A DNA stretch of 64,000 nt from an uncultured Dokdonella sp. (GTDB taxonomy: Bacteria > Pseudomonadota > Gammaproteobacteria > Xanthomonadales > Rhodanobacteraceae), in NCBI GenBank assembly GCA_934526015.1, contig CAKSZY010000004.1:1-64000 (forward strand). Direction: 5' to 3'. Below the pieces are notes generated by a model. It saw only the letters and a list, made by a program, of their open reading frames with translations. It made no database searches and had not been told where the DNA came from. Positions 53,879 through 63,958 of this stretch are shown in pieces. The position numbers were made by a program, and so were the translations under genes. How positions within the stretch are numbered: the first letter of the stretch is position 1; every line of letters starts with the position of its first letter.

Positions 53879-54711
53879 GCGTCCTACTCCGAATCGCCGG
53901 CCTTGTCCTCGCTCTCGCCGCCGGCAGCGTCCAGGCCCAGCTCGGCCTCAGTCCGAATCATCTCGACCTCGACGAGGCCGAGGCGCGGCGGACGCAGGTG
54001 TTCCGGGTGACCAATTTCGGCGACCAGCCGGTGCACGTGCGCACCGAACTGGCCGCCTTCGACATCGACGCCGACGGCGAGGTCGTCGAGACCGCGCCGA
54101 ACGCGCGCTCGCTCGAACGTCATCTCGTCATCAGCCCGGTCGAGTTCGAACTCGCGCCGCGCGGCAGCCAGGCGGTGCGCCTCGCCCTGCGCCCGACCGG
54201 CGCGCTCGACGCCGGCGAATACCGCGGCGTGGTGTACTTCCGCATCGGCGGCGCGGCCCGGCTCGGCGAAGGCGCGACCCTGCCGATCAGCTACCGTCTC
54301 GGCGGCGCGGTCTACGTGCAGGTCGGGGCGAGCACGCGCACCGCCGTCCTCGAAGGCATCGATGCGGTCGATGGCCGCGAGCTGGCGTTCCGCCTGCGCT
54401 CGACCGGCACCGCCAATGCGCGCCTGCACGGCCGCTATGCGGTGTGGCGCAAGTCGGCCTGGGGCAACGGCCAGCCGTTGCCGCCGCTGCCGCAGGAAAA
54501 CAAGCCGCTGCCGGACGGCCTGGTCATGAACGGCATGTTGCCGGGGCGGCCGGTGCTGCCCGGCAAGACGGTGCGGCACGTGGCACCGCTCAGCCAGGAC
54601 GGCGCCCGTCTGCCGCCCGGCGACTACCTGATCCATGTTTCCGGAGGCCTCGAGCAGGCAACGCTCGAGCGCGTGATTCCTTTCCGCGTCGAGGCGGTGC
54701 GCGCCCGATGA
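53875..54711 (+). CDS. PapD-like periplasmic chaperone
   Basis: This 278-residue protein has a signal peptide (about 1-22) and the two Ig-like domains of fimbrial chaperones: LGLSPNHLDLDEAEARRTQVFRVTNFGDQPVHV in domain 1, with the usual Arg in place, and GSQAVRLALRPTGALDAGEYRGVVYFRI before domain 2. It starts with GTG 53875 after an AGGAG site and overlaps the preceding stop (GTGA). It should cap subunits and deliver them to the next-gene usher-like protein. Confidence 0.8.
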   Translation: MSVLLRIAGLVLALAAGSVQAQLGLSPNHLDLDEAEARRTQVFRVTNFGDQPVHVRTELAAFDIDADGEVVETAPNARSLERHLVISPVEFELAPRGSQAVRLALRPTGALDAGEYRGVVYFRIGGAARLGEGATLPISYRLGGAVYVQVGASTRTAVLEGIDAVDGRELAFRLRSTGTANARLHGRYAVWRKSAWGNGQPLPPLPQENKPLPDGLVMNGMLPGRPVLPGKTVRHVAPLSQDGARLPPGDYLIHVSGGLEQATLERVIPFRVEAVRAR

Positions 54712-57260
54712 GGATCGCGCTGTGCCTGCTGGCCGCGCTCGCCCTCGTGCCGGCCTTCGCGGCGGCGGACGAAGACGATGGCGCCCTGCTTGCGGATGCC
54801 TCGTCGTTGCCGCTGCCGACCTACGGCATGCAGGCACTGACGCGCAGCGCGAGCGACCAGCCCCGGGTCGAGTTCGCCGGACTTGCGGTCAACGGCAACG
54901 AACACGCGGACGGCATCGGCATCGTCCGCGAGGGCGCGCGCACCCGCGTCGGTCTCGAGGCGCTGCTCGCCGCGCTCGGCCTGTCGGCGCGCCGCGACGG
55001 CGCCGATGCGCGCTTGCAGACGCCGCTCGGCCATGCGCGCGTCGCCCTCGGCAACTGCCTCGCCATCCACGGCGCGCACTTCTGCGACGTGCAGGCGCTC
55101 GGCAAGGCGCTCGCCCTCGAGATCCTGTTCGACCGCGGTGAATACCTCGTGCGCGTGCGCTCGGCCTGGACCGACAGCGCCGCGACGGCGACCCCGAAAC
55201 CGCCGGTGGCCGACGTCGAGGCACCGCTGGCGAGCTTCTCCTACGCGCGCAGCCGGCTCGACTACCGCCACGACGAGCACGGCGACAACTTCTACGGCAG
55301 CGGCGAATTCGGCGGCGGCCTCGGCGACGGCTACTGGCGCAGCGCCTGGTTCCAGGACGGCAGCGGCCGGCGCGGCCTGTACGACTACGCCTGGATCCGC
55401 CAACGCGGCAACACGCGCACGCTGCTCGGCCATCAGGTCATGGGCCTCGACCCGCTGCTGCCGGGTTTCGACCTGCTCGGCGCGCAGGCGGCGTGGACCA
55501 ATGCACCGCAGGCGATCTTCGGTGCGGCGCCGGAAACCCGCCGCCTGGTCAGCGACCGCGTGCTGCCCGATCGCATGCTGCGCGGCGAAGGTCCGCCCGG
55601 CGGCCGTGCCGAGCTGCACGTCAACCACGTGCTCGTCGACAGCACGCCGATCACCCTCGATGGCCGCTACGTGCTGAACGACTCCGCTGCGCACGTGGAT
55701 GCGCTGGCGGTGGTCCAGGTGCATCTCTACGAACACGCCTTCGACAGCGTGCCGCTGCGCATCGAGGACCGTTCGTTCCGCACTGGCGAGCGCCTGCTCG
55801 CCGCCGGCACCGTCGTGCAGTTTGCCGGCGCCGGTGTCGAGGGCAATCCGCTCGGCGACTCGACTCTCGGCGGCGAGCTCGACGGCAAGGCCGCCGGCTT
55901 CTGGCAGATGCGCTACGGCGTGTCTACGGCCGTGACCGTGGAAACCACCGTGCAGCATGCGCAGCACGGCAGTCACGTGGTCGGCGGCGTCCACCTCGGC
56001 CTCGGCGGCGCCGGCACGCTGAGCGCGCTGGCCGGACGCAACGACGACGGCGCCAGCGCCGTGCGCGTGCAGACCGAGGGCCAGCGCCGGCAGTGGTTCT
56101 GGCGTGGCTACCTGCAGGACGAGGATGCCGGCTACCGCAGCGGTGCCGGCGAGCGCGAACTGCGCTACGCCGAATCCGGCTGGCTCGGCCGGCGCTGGAT
56201 GCTGTCGCTGGTCGCGCGCAGCGAGCGCGACCACACGACCGGCCGCGAGATCGACTACGTGAAGCCGGCCCTGTCGGTGCAGCCGACCGATCGCCTCTCG
56301 TTCGCCGTGCGCCCCGACAGCGAAGGCGACTACAGCTGGCTGGCGCGCTGGGCGCCGGCGGCGCGCGTGCTGCTGAGCGCATTCGGCGATGGCCGCCGCG
56401 AGCAGGTCGAGGCGCAGTGGTCGCCGCGCAACGACACCCGCTTCGTCGCCGGCTGGGTGCGCGAGGACGAGTACGGCGATCGCCATTCACTGGTCGGCTA
56501 CCGCGACCGCCACGGCGCGCGCGCCTGGCACTACGGCGCCGGCGCGCTCGAGGCCGACGGCCGCTTCGGCTGGCTGCTCGAAGCCGGCACCCAGCTCGGC
56601 GCCGGCAGCACGCTCAGCGCCCAGGCGCTCGACGACCCGTTGCAGGCCAGCGTCGGTGGCGGCGGGCGCACGCTGTGGCTCAACCTCGCCATCGACCTCG
56701 TCAACACCGGCCGCGGCTTCACCCAGGCCGGTTGGCGCGCCGACTATTCCAACCACGGCTCGGTGGCCGGGCGCATCGGCTTGCCCGGCGGTCGCGGCGG
56801 CGAGACGCTGGCCGGCATTCCGGTGCGCGTCGATGGCGACGTGCGCGCCTACACCGACGCCCACGGCCGCTTCCACGTCGGCGGCCTCGCCCCCGGCGTG
56901 CACCGCATCGAGCTCGATGACGAAAACCTGCCGATCGATTTCGTCCCGGAAAGGCGCGGCATGAACGTCGAGGTCGCCGCCGGGCGCGCGACCACGCTGC
57001 GCTTCGCCCTCGACCTGCGCCTCGGCGTGGCCGGCCGCACGCTCGGCGCCGACGGCAAGACCCGCGCCGGCATCCTCGTGCGTCTCGTCGATGCCGAAGG
57101 CCGCGAACTCGCGCGCCAGAGCAGCGATGCCTGGGGTTTCTACCGCTTCACCGAACTGCCGCCCGGCAGCTACCACGTCGCCGCCGGCGCATCACCGCAA
57201 ACCACGGTCGAGCTCGTCGACCGCCATGTCTTCGACCAGGATCTCGTGGTGAATCCATGA
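54708..57260 (+). CDS. usher-like outer-membrane protein
   Basis: This 850-residue exported protein is a likely outer-membrane barrel. It has a signal peptide (about 1-20), an N-terminal globular part, a long beta-rich region (about 170-680) with alternating aromatic strands, and a plug-like part (about 290-370: LHVNHVLVDSTPITLDGRYVLND). The C-terminal ~150 residues hold Ig/carboxypeptidase-regulatory-like domains (GIPVRVDGDVRAYTDAHGRFHVGGLAPG; GILVRLVDAEGRELARQSSDAWGFYRFTELPPGSYHV). Sequence is far from classical FimD ushers. It is coupled to the chaperone and the next gene by ATGA overlaps. Confidence 0.65.
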   Translation: MRIALCLLAALALVPAFAAADEDDGALLADASSLPLPTYGMQALTRSASDQPRVEFAGLAVNGNEHADGIGIVREGARTRVGLEALLAALGLSARRDGADARLQTPLGHARVALGNCLAIHGAHFCDVQALGKALALEILFDRGEYLVRVRSAWTDSAATATPKPPVADVEAPLASFSYARSRLDYRHDEHGDNFYGSGEFGGGLGDGYWRSAWFQDGSGRRGLYDYAWIRQRGNTRTLLGHQVMGLDPLLPGFDLLGAQAAWTNAPQAIFGAAPETRRLVSDRVLPDRMLRGEGPPGGRAELHVNHVLVDSTPITLDGRYVLNDSAAHVDALAVVQVHLYEHAFDSVPLRIEDRSFRTGERLLAAGTVVQFAGAGVEGNPLGDSTLGGELDGKAAGFWQMRYGVSTAVTVETTVQHAQHGSHVVGGVHLGLGGAGTLSALAGRNDDGASAVRVQTEGQRRQWFWRGYLQDEDAGYRSGAGERELRYAESGWLGRRWMLSLVARSERDHTTGREIDYVKPALSVQPTDRLSFAVRPDSEGDYSWLARWAPAARVLLSAFGDGRREQVEAQWSPRNDTRFVAGWVREDEYGDRHSLVGYRDRHGARAWHYGAGALEADGRFGWLLEAGTQLGAGSTLSAQALDDPLQASVGGGGRTLWLNLAIDLVNTGRGFTQAGWRADYSNHGSVAGRIGLPGGRGGETLAGIPVRVDGDVRAYTDAHGRFHVGGLAPGVHRIELDDENLPIDFVPERRGMNVEVAAGRATTLRFALDLRLGVAGRTLGADGKTRAGILVRLVDAEGRELARQSSDAWGFYRFTELPPGSYHVAAGASPQTTVELVDRHVFDQDLVVNP

Positions 57261-59221
57261 ACATTCCGTGCACGCGCTTCGCCTTCCTGATCGCCGCCGC
57301 CTGGCTGGCGATGCCGGCCGACGCCCAGGTCATCGCCAATTCGAGTTTCGAGGGCGATTCACTCGCGGGCTGGACGATCGGCGGCACCGAACGCGTCGGC
57401 ACCCTGCAGGCCGGCCACATCTCCGGCGGCCTGCCGGGCGGCGTGCCGGACGGCAGCTGGTTCGTCGCCCTGTCGACGACACCCGAGCAGACGGGCACCG
57501 GCGTCACCGCGCGGATCGACGCCAACACCACGCTCGAATACGACATCGCCACCCTGTCGACCACGGTCAGCATCCCGTTCTGGCCGGCCGCACTCGAGTT
57601 CGACTGGACCTTCCCGTCGAGCGAACAGGACCAGGTCAACGAGTACGACGACCTCTTCGACGTGATGGTCTACGCGGGCGCGCCGCCGACGGACCCGACC
57701 GTCAACAACCGCCTGTTCGCGCGCAGTGCGCCGCGCAACACGCCGCAGGACTATTCCAACTTCACCAACGCGCACTTCCTCGGCACGGCTCTGGTCAACC
57801 GCACGATCAACCGGCCCGGCAGCCAGGTCCACGGCACCGCGCTGCGCTACGGCGTGGCCGGATTCCGCCGCGAATGCATCGGCATCGACCTGCCGGAATT
57901 TCCCGGCCCGCCGTACACGCGCACGATCCGCTTCCGCGTCGCCGACCAGGGCGACCGCAACTTCGACAGTGCCCTGCTGCTCGATCGCGTGCAGGTCGTG
58001 CAGCGCTGCGACGCCGCCCAGCAGATGACGATCAGCCAGCGCACGAACACCAGCGGCAGCGAGCTTCGCCTCAAGGACGGCGGCCTGCAGTACCGCCCCG
58101 TGCAGGCGCGCAAGCACGCCATCGACGCCGCCGGCCGCGTGCAGGCGGTGGCAAGCAATGCCAATCTCGACGGCAACAATCCGAACCTCGTCGAACAGGT
58201 CTACCTGCAGCTCGACCAGGGCGGCTGGCAGCGCGCATCCGGGCTCGTCCTCAACGACGGCGGCGAAGTGCAGGCACTCGCCTTGTCGGGCACGGTCGGC
58301 ACGACCGCGGGTCGCTATCTCGCGATTGCCGCGCGCACCAGTGCGACGGACAACATCGAGATCTTTCGCTGGGACCGGCAATTGGGCAGCTTGAGCACGC
58401 TCACGAGCACGAGCGGTTGCGACAACACGAACCCGTCGATCAACCATGGCGGCACCGTGATCGCCTTCGAATCGACCTGCCATGCGCTGACCGCTTCCGG
58501 CACGGCGAAGAAGATCGTGCTGTGGACGGGATCGACCACGCCCAACACGGTGACGAACTTCCAGGGCGGTGGCTCCTGCATCGGTCGTTCCCCCGCGCTC
58601 AACACGCGCTCGGGCGCGCAAGATGGCGCTTATGTCGCATTCGAGTCCAACTGCAATCACGTAGGGGCCAACGGCGACTTGAACTTCGAGATCTTCCGCT
58701 ACCGCAACAGCGGCGACAATCGCTTCGCCCAGATCACCAACACGAGCGGCGCGGCCGTCATCAATACGCTGCCGCAGATGGACCGCTCGGACCACACCGG
58801 ATCGAACACGGGATCGGTGTATTTCCTCTCCAACCTCGCCGACACCAGCCGCGGCCTGCACGTGTTCCGGCACACCTGCGCCAACGCCAACTGCACGAGC
58901 GGCACGCGCACGCAATGGACCGATGGCCCGGCCACGCAGTGGTATACCGGCTTCCGCAAGCTGATCCGTACCGCCGACAACAACGTGATCCTCGACTTCG
59001 TTTTCGAGCGCATGAACCTCGGCACCGGCTTCGTCGAGGTCGGCCACCGCATCGGTCCGACCGGCCAGGAAACCACCATCACGCTCGACCAGCCGCTGCT
59101 CGACCTCGGCGGCGGCATGGACGGCAGCGTGCCGGTGATCGGTTTCATCCACGCCCGCGATGTCGTCGCCGGGCAAAACACCGACCTCAATCCCGAACTC
59201 TTCCACGCGAGGGTGCAGTGA
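57257..59221 (+). CDS. exported protein with beta-propeller-like repeats
   Basis: This 654-residue protein has a signal peptide (about 1-22), an N-terminal beta-sandwich (about 24-250; NSSFEGDSLAGWTIGG ...), then TolB/WD40-like blades from about 265 onward, with recurring motifs such as GGEVQALALSGT, NHGGTVIAFESTC, DGAYVAFESNC and GSVYFLSNL. By position after the usher-like gene it may be the tip adhesin or an associated surface protein. Its start overlaps the usher stop (ATGA) and its stop overlaps the next ATG by one base. Confidence 0.6.
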   Translation: MNIPCTRFAFLIAAAWLAMPADAQVIANSSFEGDSLAGWTIGGTERVGTLQAGHISGGLPGGVPDGSWFVALSTTPEQTGTGVTARIDANTTLEYDIATLSTTVSIPFWPAALEFDWTFPSSEQDQVNEYDDLFDVMVYAGAPPTDPTVNNRLFARSAPRNTPQDYSNFTNAHFLGTALVNRTINRPGSQVHGTALRYGVAGFRRECIGIDLPEFPGPPYTRTIRFRVADQGDRNFDSALLLDRVQVVQRCDAAQQMTISQRTNTSGSELRLKDGGLQYRPVQARKHAIDAAGRVQAVASNANLDGNNPNLVEQVYLQLDQGGWQRASGLVLNDGGEVQALALSGTVGTTAGRYLAIAARTSATDNIEIFRWDRQLGSLSTLTSTSGCDNTNPSINHGGTVIAFESTCHALTASGTAKKIVLWTGSTTPNTVTNFQGGGSCIGRSPALNTRSGAQDGAYVAFESNCNHVGANGDLNFEIFRYRNSGDNRFAQITNTSGAAVINTLPQMDRSDHTGSNTGSVYFLSNLADTSRGLHVFRHTCANANCTSGTRTQWTDGPATQWYTGFRKLIRTADNNVILDFVFERMNLGTGFVEVGHRIGPTGQETTITLDQPLLDLGGGMDGSVPVIGFIHARDVVAGQNTDLNPELFHARVQ

Positions 59222-60228
59222 TGCGGACCCGTCTTCCGGCAGCCCTCGCGGCCCTGCTGTTCGCCTTGCCCGCGTTCGCCCAGCGCGAGGCGCCGTCGGG
59301 CTTCGACGCTTTCGGTTATCGCCTGCGCAGTTCGCCGCACGCGGCCTGCCCGGCGCAGTGGATCGACCTCTCCGCCGGCACCCCGCTCACGCTGGTCGCC
59401 GCCGGCGACGATGCCGCGGCCGACGACGATGGCGGCACGGCGCTGCCACTGCCGTTGCCGATGCGCTTCTACGGCCAGACCCATGCCGGCCTCGTCGTCT
59501 CCAGCAACGGCTATGTCGCCTTCGCCGACGGCCTCGACGACGAGGACGGCGGCCACTGGCGCAGCGACTGCCCGCTGCCGGCGATTCCCGACAACCGGCA
59601 CGCCCGCTTCGCGCGCATCCATGCGCTGGCGGCCGACCTCGAGCGCGGCGCCCTCGGCGACCTGCGCTGGCAGCATTTCGCCGACTGCCCGCGCCCTGCC
59701 GCGCGCGGCAGCGACGCCTGCACGGTCGTGCAATGGCTGCGCTGGCAACGGCGCGGCACCTCCGGCCTGGTCGACATGCAGGTCGTGCTCTACCACGCCA
59801 GCGGCGAAATCGCCGTGCAGTACGGCGACCTCGATGCGCTGGCCACGGCGGGCGCCACGGTCGGCATCCAGGACGGCGAGGCGCGCAGTGCGCTGGCGCT
59901 CGCCTGCGGCACGGCGCCGATGCCGCTGCCGGCCAGCGCGGCCTGCTGGTACGACGATCCGCCGCAGGTCGATGTCGGCCTCGGCGTCGAACCGGCCGGC
60001 GCCGGCACGGTCGCCGGAGCGGGCAGCCACATCCGCGGCGACGAGGTCGTCGCCGAAGCCGTCGCCGGCAGCGGCCATGTCTTCCTCGACTGGCAGGAGC
60101 AGGGAATGACCGTCTCGAATGCGCCGAGCTACGTCTTCACCGGCAACAGCGACCGCCAGCTGGTCGCCCGCTTCGTCGCCGGCGACACGATCTTTGCCAA
60201 TGGCTTCGAGGCCGACGTGGCACGATGA
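59221..60228 (+). CDS. exported protein with GDxIFANGFE tail
   Basis: This 335-residue protein has a signal peptide (about 1-20) and a beta-rich body (residues 22-200: RFYGQTHAGLVVSSNGYVAFADGLDDEDGGHW). A second domain (about 250-320) has the VEPAGAGTVAG ... GHVFLDWQEQGMTVSNAPSYVF pattern of Big-like surface repeats. It ends in GDTIFANGFEAD, resembling a C-terminal IFxxGFE tail I have seen on many xanthomonad exported proteins. It shares one base with the preceding gene (TGATG). A surface or secreted role is likely; the exact function is unknown. Confidence 0.6.
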   Translation: MRTRLPAALAALLFALPAFAQREAPSGFDAFGYRLRSSPHAACPAQWIDLSAGTPLTLVAAGDDAAADDDGGTALPLPLPMRFYGQTHAGLVVSSNGYVAFADGLDDEDGGHWRSDCPLPAIPDNRHARFARIHALAADLERGALGDLRWQHFADCPRPAARGSDACTVVQWLRWQRRGTSGLVDMQVVLYHASGEIAVQYGDLDALATAGATVGIQDGEARSALALACGTAPMPLPASAACWYDDPPQVDVGLGVEPAGAGTVAGAGSHIRGDEVVAEAVAGSGHVFLDWQEQGMTVSNAPSYVFTGNSDRQLVARFVAGDTIFANGFEADVAR

Positions 60229-60265
60229 AGTGCCGGCCATCGACGGGCCGGATGACGCAGACCCG

Positions 60266-61453
<1,188 letters not shown>

Positions 61454-61456
61454 GCC

Positions 61457-62407
61457 TCAGTCTTCCTTCGGCGGGAACAGGTGGCTGGCCAGCAGCGAGC
61501 TGCCGATCAGCAAGGCGACCATGCCGAGCGAGAGGCCGATCGGAATCTTCCACACCTCGACGATCATCATCTTGAGGCCGATGAAGATCAGCACCGCGGC
61601 GAGGCCGTAGTTGAGCAGGTGGAAGCGGTCGGCCATGCCGGCAAGCAGGAAGAACAGCGCGCGCAGGCCGAGCACGGCGAACACGTTCGAGGTCAGCACG
61701 ACGAACGGATCGTCGGTGATGGCGAAGATCGCCGGGATCGAATCGACGGCAAAGATGACGTCGGTGACGGCAATCAGGCCCATGACCACGAACATCAGGG
61801 TGAAGTAGCGCGTGCCGTCCTTGACCACGCTCAAGCGTCCACCGTGGAACTCGTTGACCAGGCGCAGGTGGCCGCGCATCCAGCGAAGCAGCGGATTGGC
61901 CTCGAAGTCGGCTTCGTCGTTCGGCGCGCGCACCATCTTGATGCCGGTGTAGATGAGGAACACGCCGAAGATGTAGAGGATCCAGTGGAAGCGCTGGATC
62001 AGCGCGGCGCCGACCAGGATCAGGATCGCACGCAGCACGATCGCGCCGAGGATGCCGATCATCAGCGCACGTTGCTGCAGTTCGGCGCTGACGTTGAAGC
62101 GGGTGAAGATCAGCAGGAAGACGAAGATGTTGTCGACCGCCAGCGCCTTCTCGACCACGTAGCCGGTGAGGAACTGCAGGGCGACCTCGTCGGCGACGGC
62201 GCGTCCCGAGCTGTCCGCCAGCCACCACCACAGGCCGAGGTTGAACAGCAGCGCCAGCGCGATCCAGCACACGCTCCAGATCGCCGCCTCGCGGAACGAA
62301 ACCTTGTGCGCACCGCTCGACTTCAGGACGAGGAAGTCGATGACGAGGGCGACCGCGACGACGAGGCCGAAGACGAGCCAGAGAGCCGGGGATCCGATCG
62401 TGTGCAT
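61457..62407 (-). CDS. TerC/Alx family membrane protein
   Basis: This 316-residue protein has about nine TM helices and the TerC motifs: EKALAVDNIFVFLLIF with Asp in the membrane, the later AVTDVIFAVDSIPAIFAITDDPFVVLTSN, and LRALFFLLAGMADRF. In E. coli, Alx and its relatives export Mn2+ and are controlled by a yybP-ykoY riboswitch; the same RNA precedes this gene. The ATG at 62407 has a GGAG site. It is convergent with the diguanylate cyclase gene (3 bases between stops). Confidence 0.9.
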   Translation of the reverse strand: MHTIGSPALWLVFGLVVAVALVIDFLVLKSSGAHKVSFREAAIWSVCWIALALLFNLGLWWWLADSSGRAVADEVALQFLTGYVVEKALAVDNIFVFLLIFTRFNVSAELQQRALMIGILGAIVLRAILILVGAALIQRFHWILYIFGVFLIYTGIKMVRAPNDEADFEANPLLRWMRGHLRLVNEFHGGRLSVVKDGTRYFTLMFVVMGLIAVTDVIFAVDSIPAIFAITDDPFVVLTSNVFAVLGLRALFFLLAGMADRFHLLNYGLAAVLIFIGLKMMIVEVWKIPIGLSLGMVALLIGSSLLASHLFPPKED

Positions 62408-62427
62408 GCTGCAACTCCGGAAACGAA

Positions 62428-62462
62428 AAGGCCCCGCGCGCCGGTGGCGATGCAGGGCCTCG
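62428..62462 (-). terminator. riboswitch expression-platform terminator before terC/alx
   Basis: On the minus strand GGCCCTGC pairs with GCGGGGCC (one G-U) and is followed by TTTT, about 20 bases before the terC ATG. It can act as the off-switch controlled by the riboswitch just upstream. Confidence 0.65.
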
Positions 62463-62513
62463 GAATTCCGGGCATGGCTTCGCCGACAAAACGGCGAAGG
62501 TCTTGCTCGTGGA

Positions 62514-62614
62514 AGGCGGTCATGGCGACCCGTTTCCACCTGCCGGACCGGGACCGTCGCGGCGGTCCGTACTGACGATCACGGCAGCGGGAGAGCTACT
62601 CCCCTTCGTACTGG
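62514..62614 (-). ncRNA. yybP-ykoY manganese riboswitch
   Basis: On the minus strand this segment has the conserved family blocks in order: AAGGGGAGTAGC, then GTCAGTAC after a hairpin, then CCCGGTCCGGCAGGTGG and a closing GGGTCGCC. These match the Mn2+-sensing yybP-ykoY class. A -10/-35 pair (TAGAGT at 62626-62621 and ATGACT at 62650-62645, 18 bases apart) would start the RNA near 62614. The gene downstream is terC/alx, the classical target. Confidence 0.85.
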
Positions 62615-62620
62615 GGCGGC

Positions 62621-62650
62621 ACTCTAGCAGCCTTCCCTGCCGGAAGTCAT
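62621..62650 (-). promoter_or_regulatory. promoter of the riboswitch-terC unit
   Basis: ATGACT (62650-62645) and TAGAGT (62626-62621) are 18 bases apart on the minus strand and place +1 at the start of the riboswitch. Confidence 0.45.
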
Positions 62651-62694
62651 GCGACAGAATGTGAACGGCGAAACGGGCCGGGCGGGCCATCGCT

Positions 62695-62700
62695 TACCAT
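62695..62700 (+). promoter_or_regulatory. -10 box of rlmI with leaderless spacing
   Basis: TACCAT is followed by six bases (GCGCGG) and then the ATG at 62707, the same geometry as ntrB. Confidence 0.4.
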
Positions 62701-62706
62701 GCGCGG

Positions 62707-63891
62707 ATGAACCGCCCCCTTGCCGAACCCGTTCCCGCCGTCCGCCTGCGCATCGAGCGCCGATCGAACCATCCCTGGATCTTCCAGAAGATGGTCGAGA
62801 AACCTGAACCGAAGCCGAAACCCGGCAGCATCGTCGACATCTTCGACCGCGACGGCGCCTTTGCCGGCCGCGGTTTCTACAACGGCCATTCGCGCATCAG
62901 CCTGCGCGTGCTGACCAGCGACCCGGACGAAGCCGTCGACGAAGCCTTCTTTGCCCGCCGCATCGGCGCCGCCATCGCCCTGCGTCGCGACCTGCTCGGC
63001 CTCGACGCGGTCACCGATGCCTGCCGCCTCGTGCACGCGGAAGGCGACGGCCTGTCGGGGCTCGTCGTCGACCGCTTCGCCGACACCCTCGTCATCGAGT
63101 TCTTCGCCGCCGGCATGTACCGCCAGCGCGACGTGATCCGGCGCTGCCTGCTCGAACATTTTCCCGGCAGCACGATCTACGCGTTCGCCGAGGAGCACGT
63201 GCAGAAGCAGGAGAGCTTCGACTGCCCGACGCCGCCGGCGCCGGCGCCGAGCGTGATCCACGAACACGGCGTGCGCTTCCACGCCGCGCCGGGCAGCAAG
63301 CACAAGACCGGCTTCTTCGCCGACCAGCGCGACAACCGCCTCGCCCTTGCCGGCTTCTGCAAGGACAAGCGCGTGCTGGATCTTTGCTGCAACTCGGGCG
63401 GGTTCGCGATCTATGCCAAGACGATCGGCGGCGCCCGTGAAGTGGTCGGCGTGGACCTCGACGAGGACATCCTCGCCATCGCCCGTGACAACGCCCACCT
63501 CAACAAGGTCAAGGCGCGCTTCGTCCAGGCCGACATCTTCCACTGGCTGCGCGACTACGCGAACAACCGCGCCGAAAAGTTCGACGTGGTGATCCTCGAC
63601 CCGGCGAAGATGACGCGCGACCGCGAGCAGGTGATTCCGGCGTTGAAGAAGTACCTCGACATGAACAAGCTGGCGATGTCGGCGGTGAAGCCGGGCGGCA
63701 TCCTGTTGACCTGCTCGTGCACGGGCCTGGTCAGCGAGGAGCAGTTCCTCGACATGCTGCGGCGTGCCGCCTTCTATGCCGGACGCACCGTGCAGGTGCT
63801 GAAGGTCGGCGGCGCCGGCGCCGACCATCCGTGGCAGGCGCACGTGCCGGAATCGCGTTATCTCAAGGCGGTGTTCTGCCGGGTCGAATGA
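62707..63891 (+). CDS. rlmI: 23S rRNA (cytosine-C5) methyltransferase RlmI
   Basis: This 394-residue SAM-dependent enzyme has an N-terminal PUA domain (about 1-90; NHPWIFQKMV ... FYNGHSRISLRVL), an EEHVQKQESF linker, and a Rossmann methyltransferase domain with VLDLCCNSGGFAIYAKT, VGVDLDEDILAIARDNA and the LDPAKM and TCSCTG motifs holding the two catalytic Cys/Pro regions. This fits RlmI/YccW. Length matches the family. It likely modifies 23S rRNA at C1962 in E. coli numbering. Confidence 0.92.
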   Translation: MNRPLAEPVPAVRLRIERRSNHPWIFQKMVEKPEPKPKPGSIVDIFDRDGAFAGRGFYNGHSRISLRVLTSDPDEAVDEAFFARRIGAAIALRRDLLGLDAVTDACRLVHAEGDGLSGLVVDRFADTLVIEFFAAGMYRQRDVIRRCLLEHFPGSTIYAFAEEHVQKQESFDCPTPPAPAPSVIHEHGVRFHAAPGSKHKTGFFADQRDNRLALAGFCKDKRVLDLCCNSGGFAIYAKTIGGAREVVGVDLDEDILAIARDNAHLNKVKARFVQADIFHWLRDYANNRAEKFDVVILDPAKMTRDREQVIPALKKYLDMNKLAMSAVKPGGILLTCSCTGLVSEEQFLDMLRRAAFYAGRTVQVLKVGGAGADHPWQAHVPESRYLKAVFCRVE

Positions 63892-63958
63892 GGCGGCGTT
63901 GCGGGATGCCGCGCCGCATCCCTAGACTGCCGTTTCCCGCCCCGCGTACCGGAGCCCG

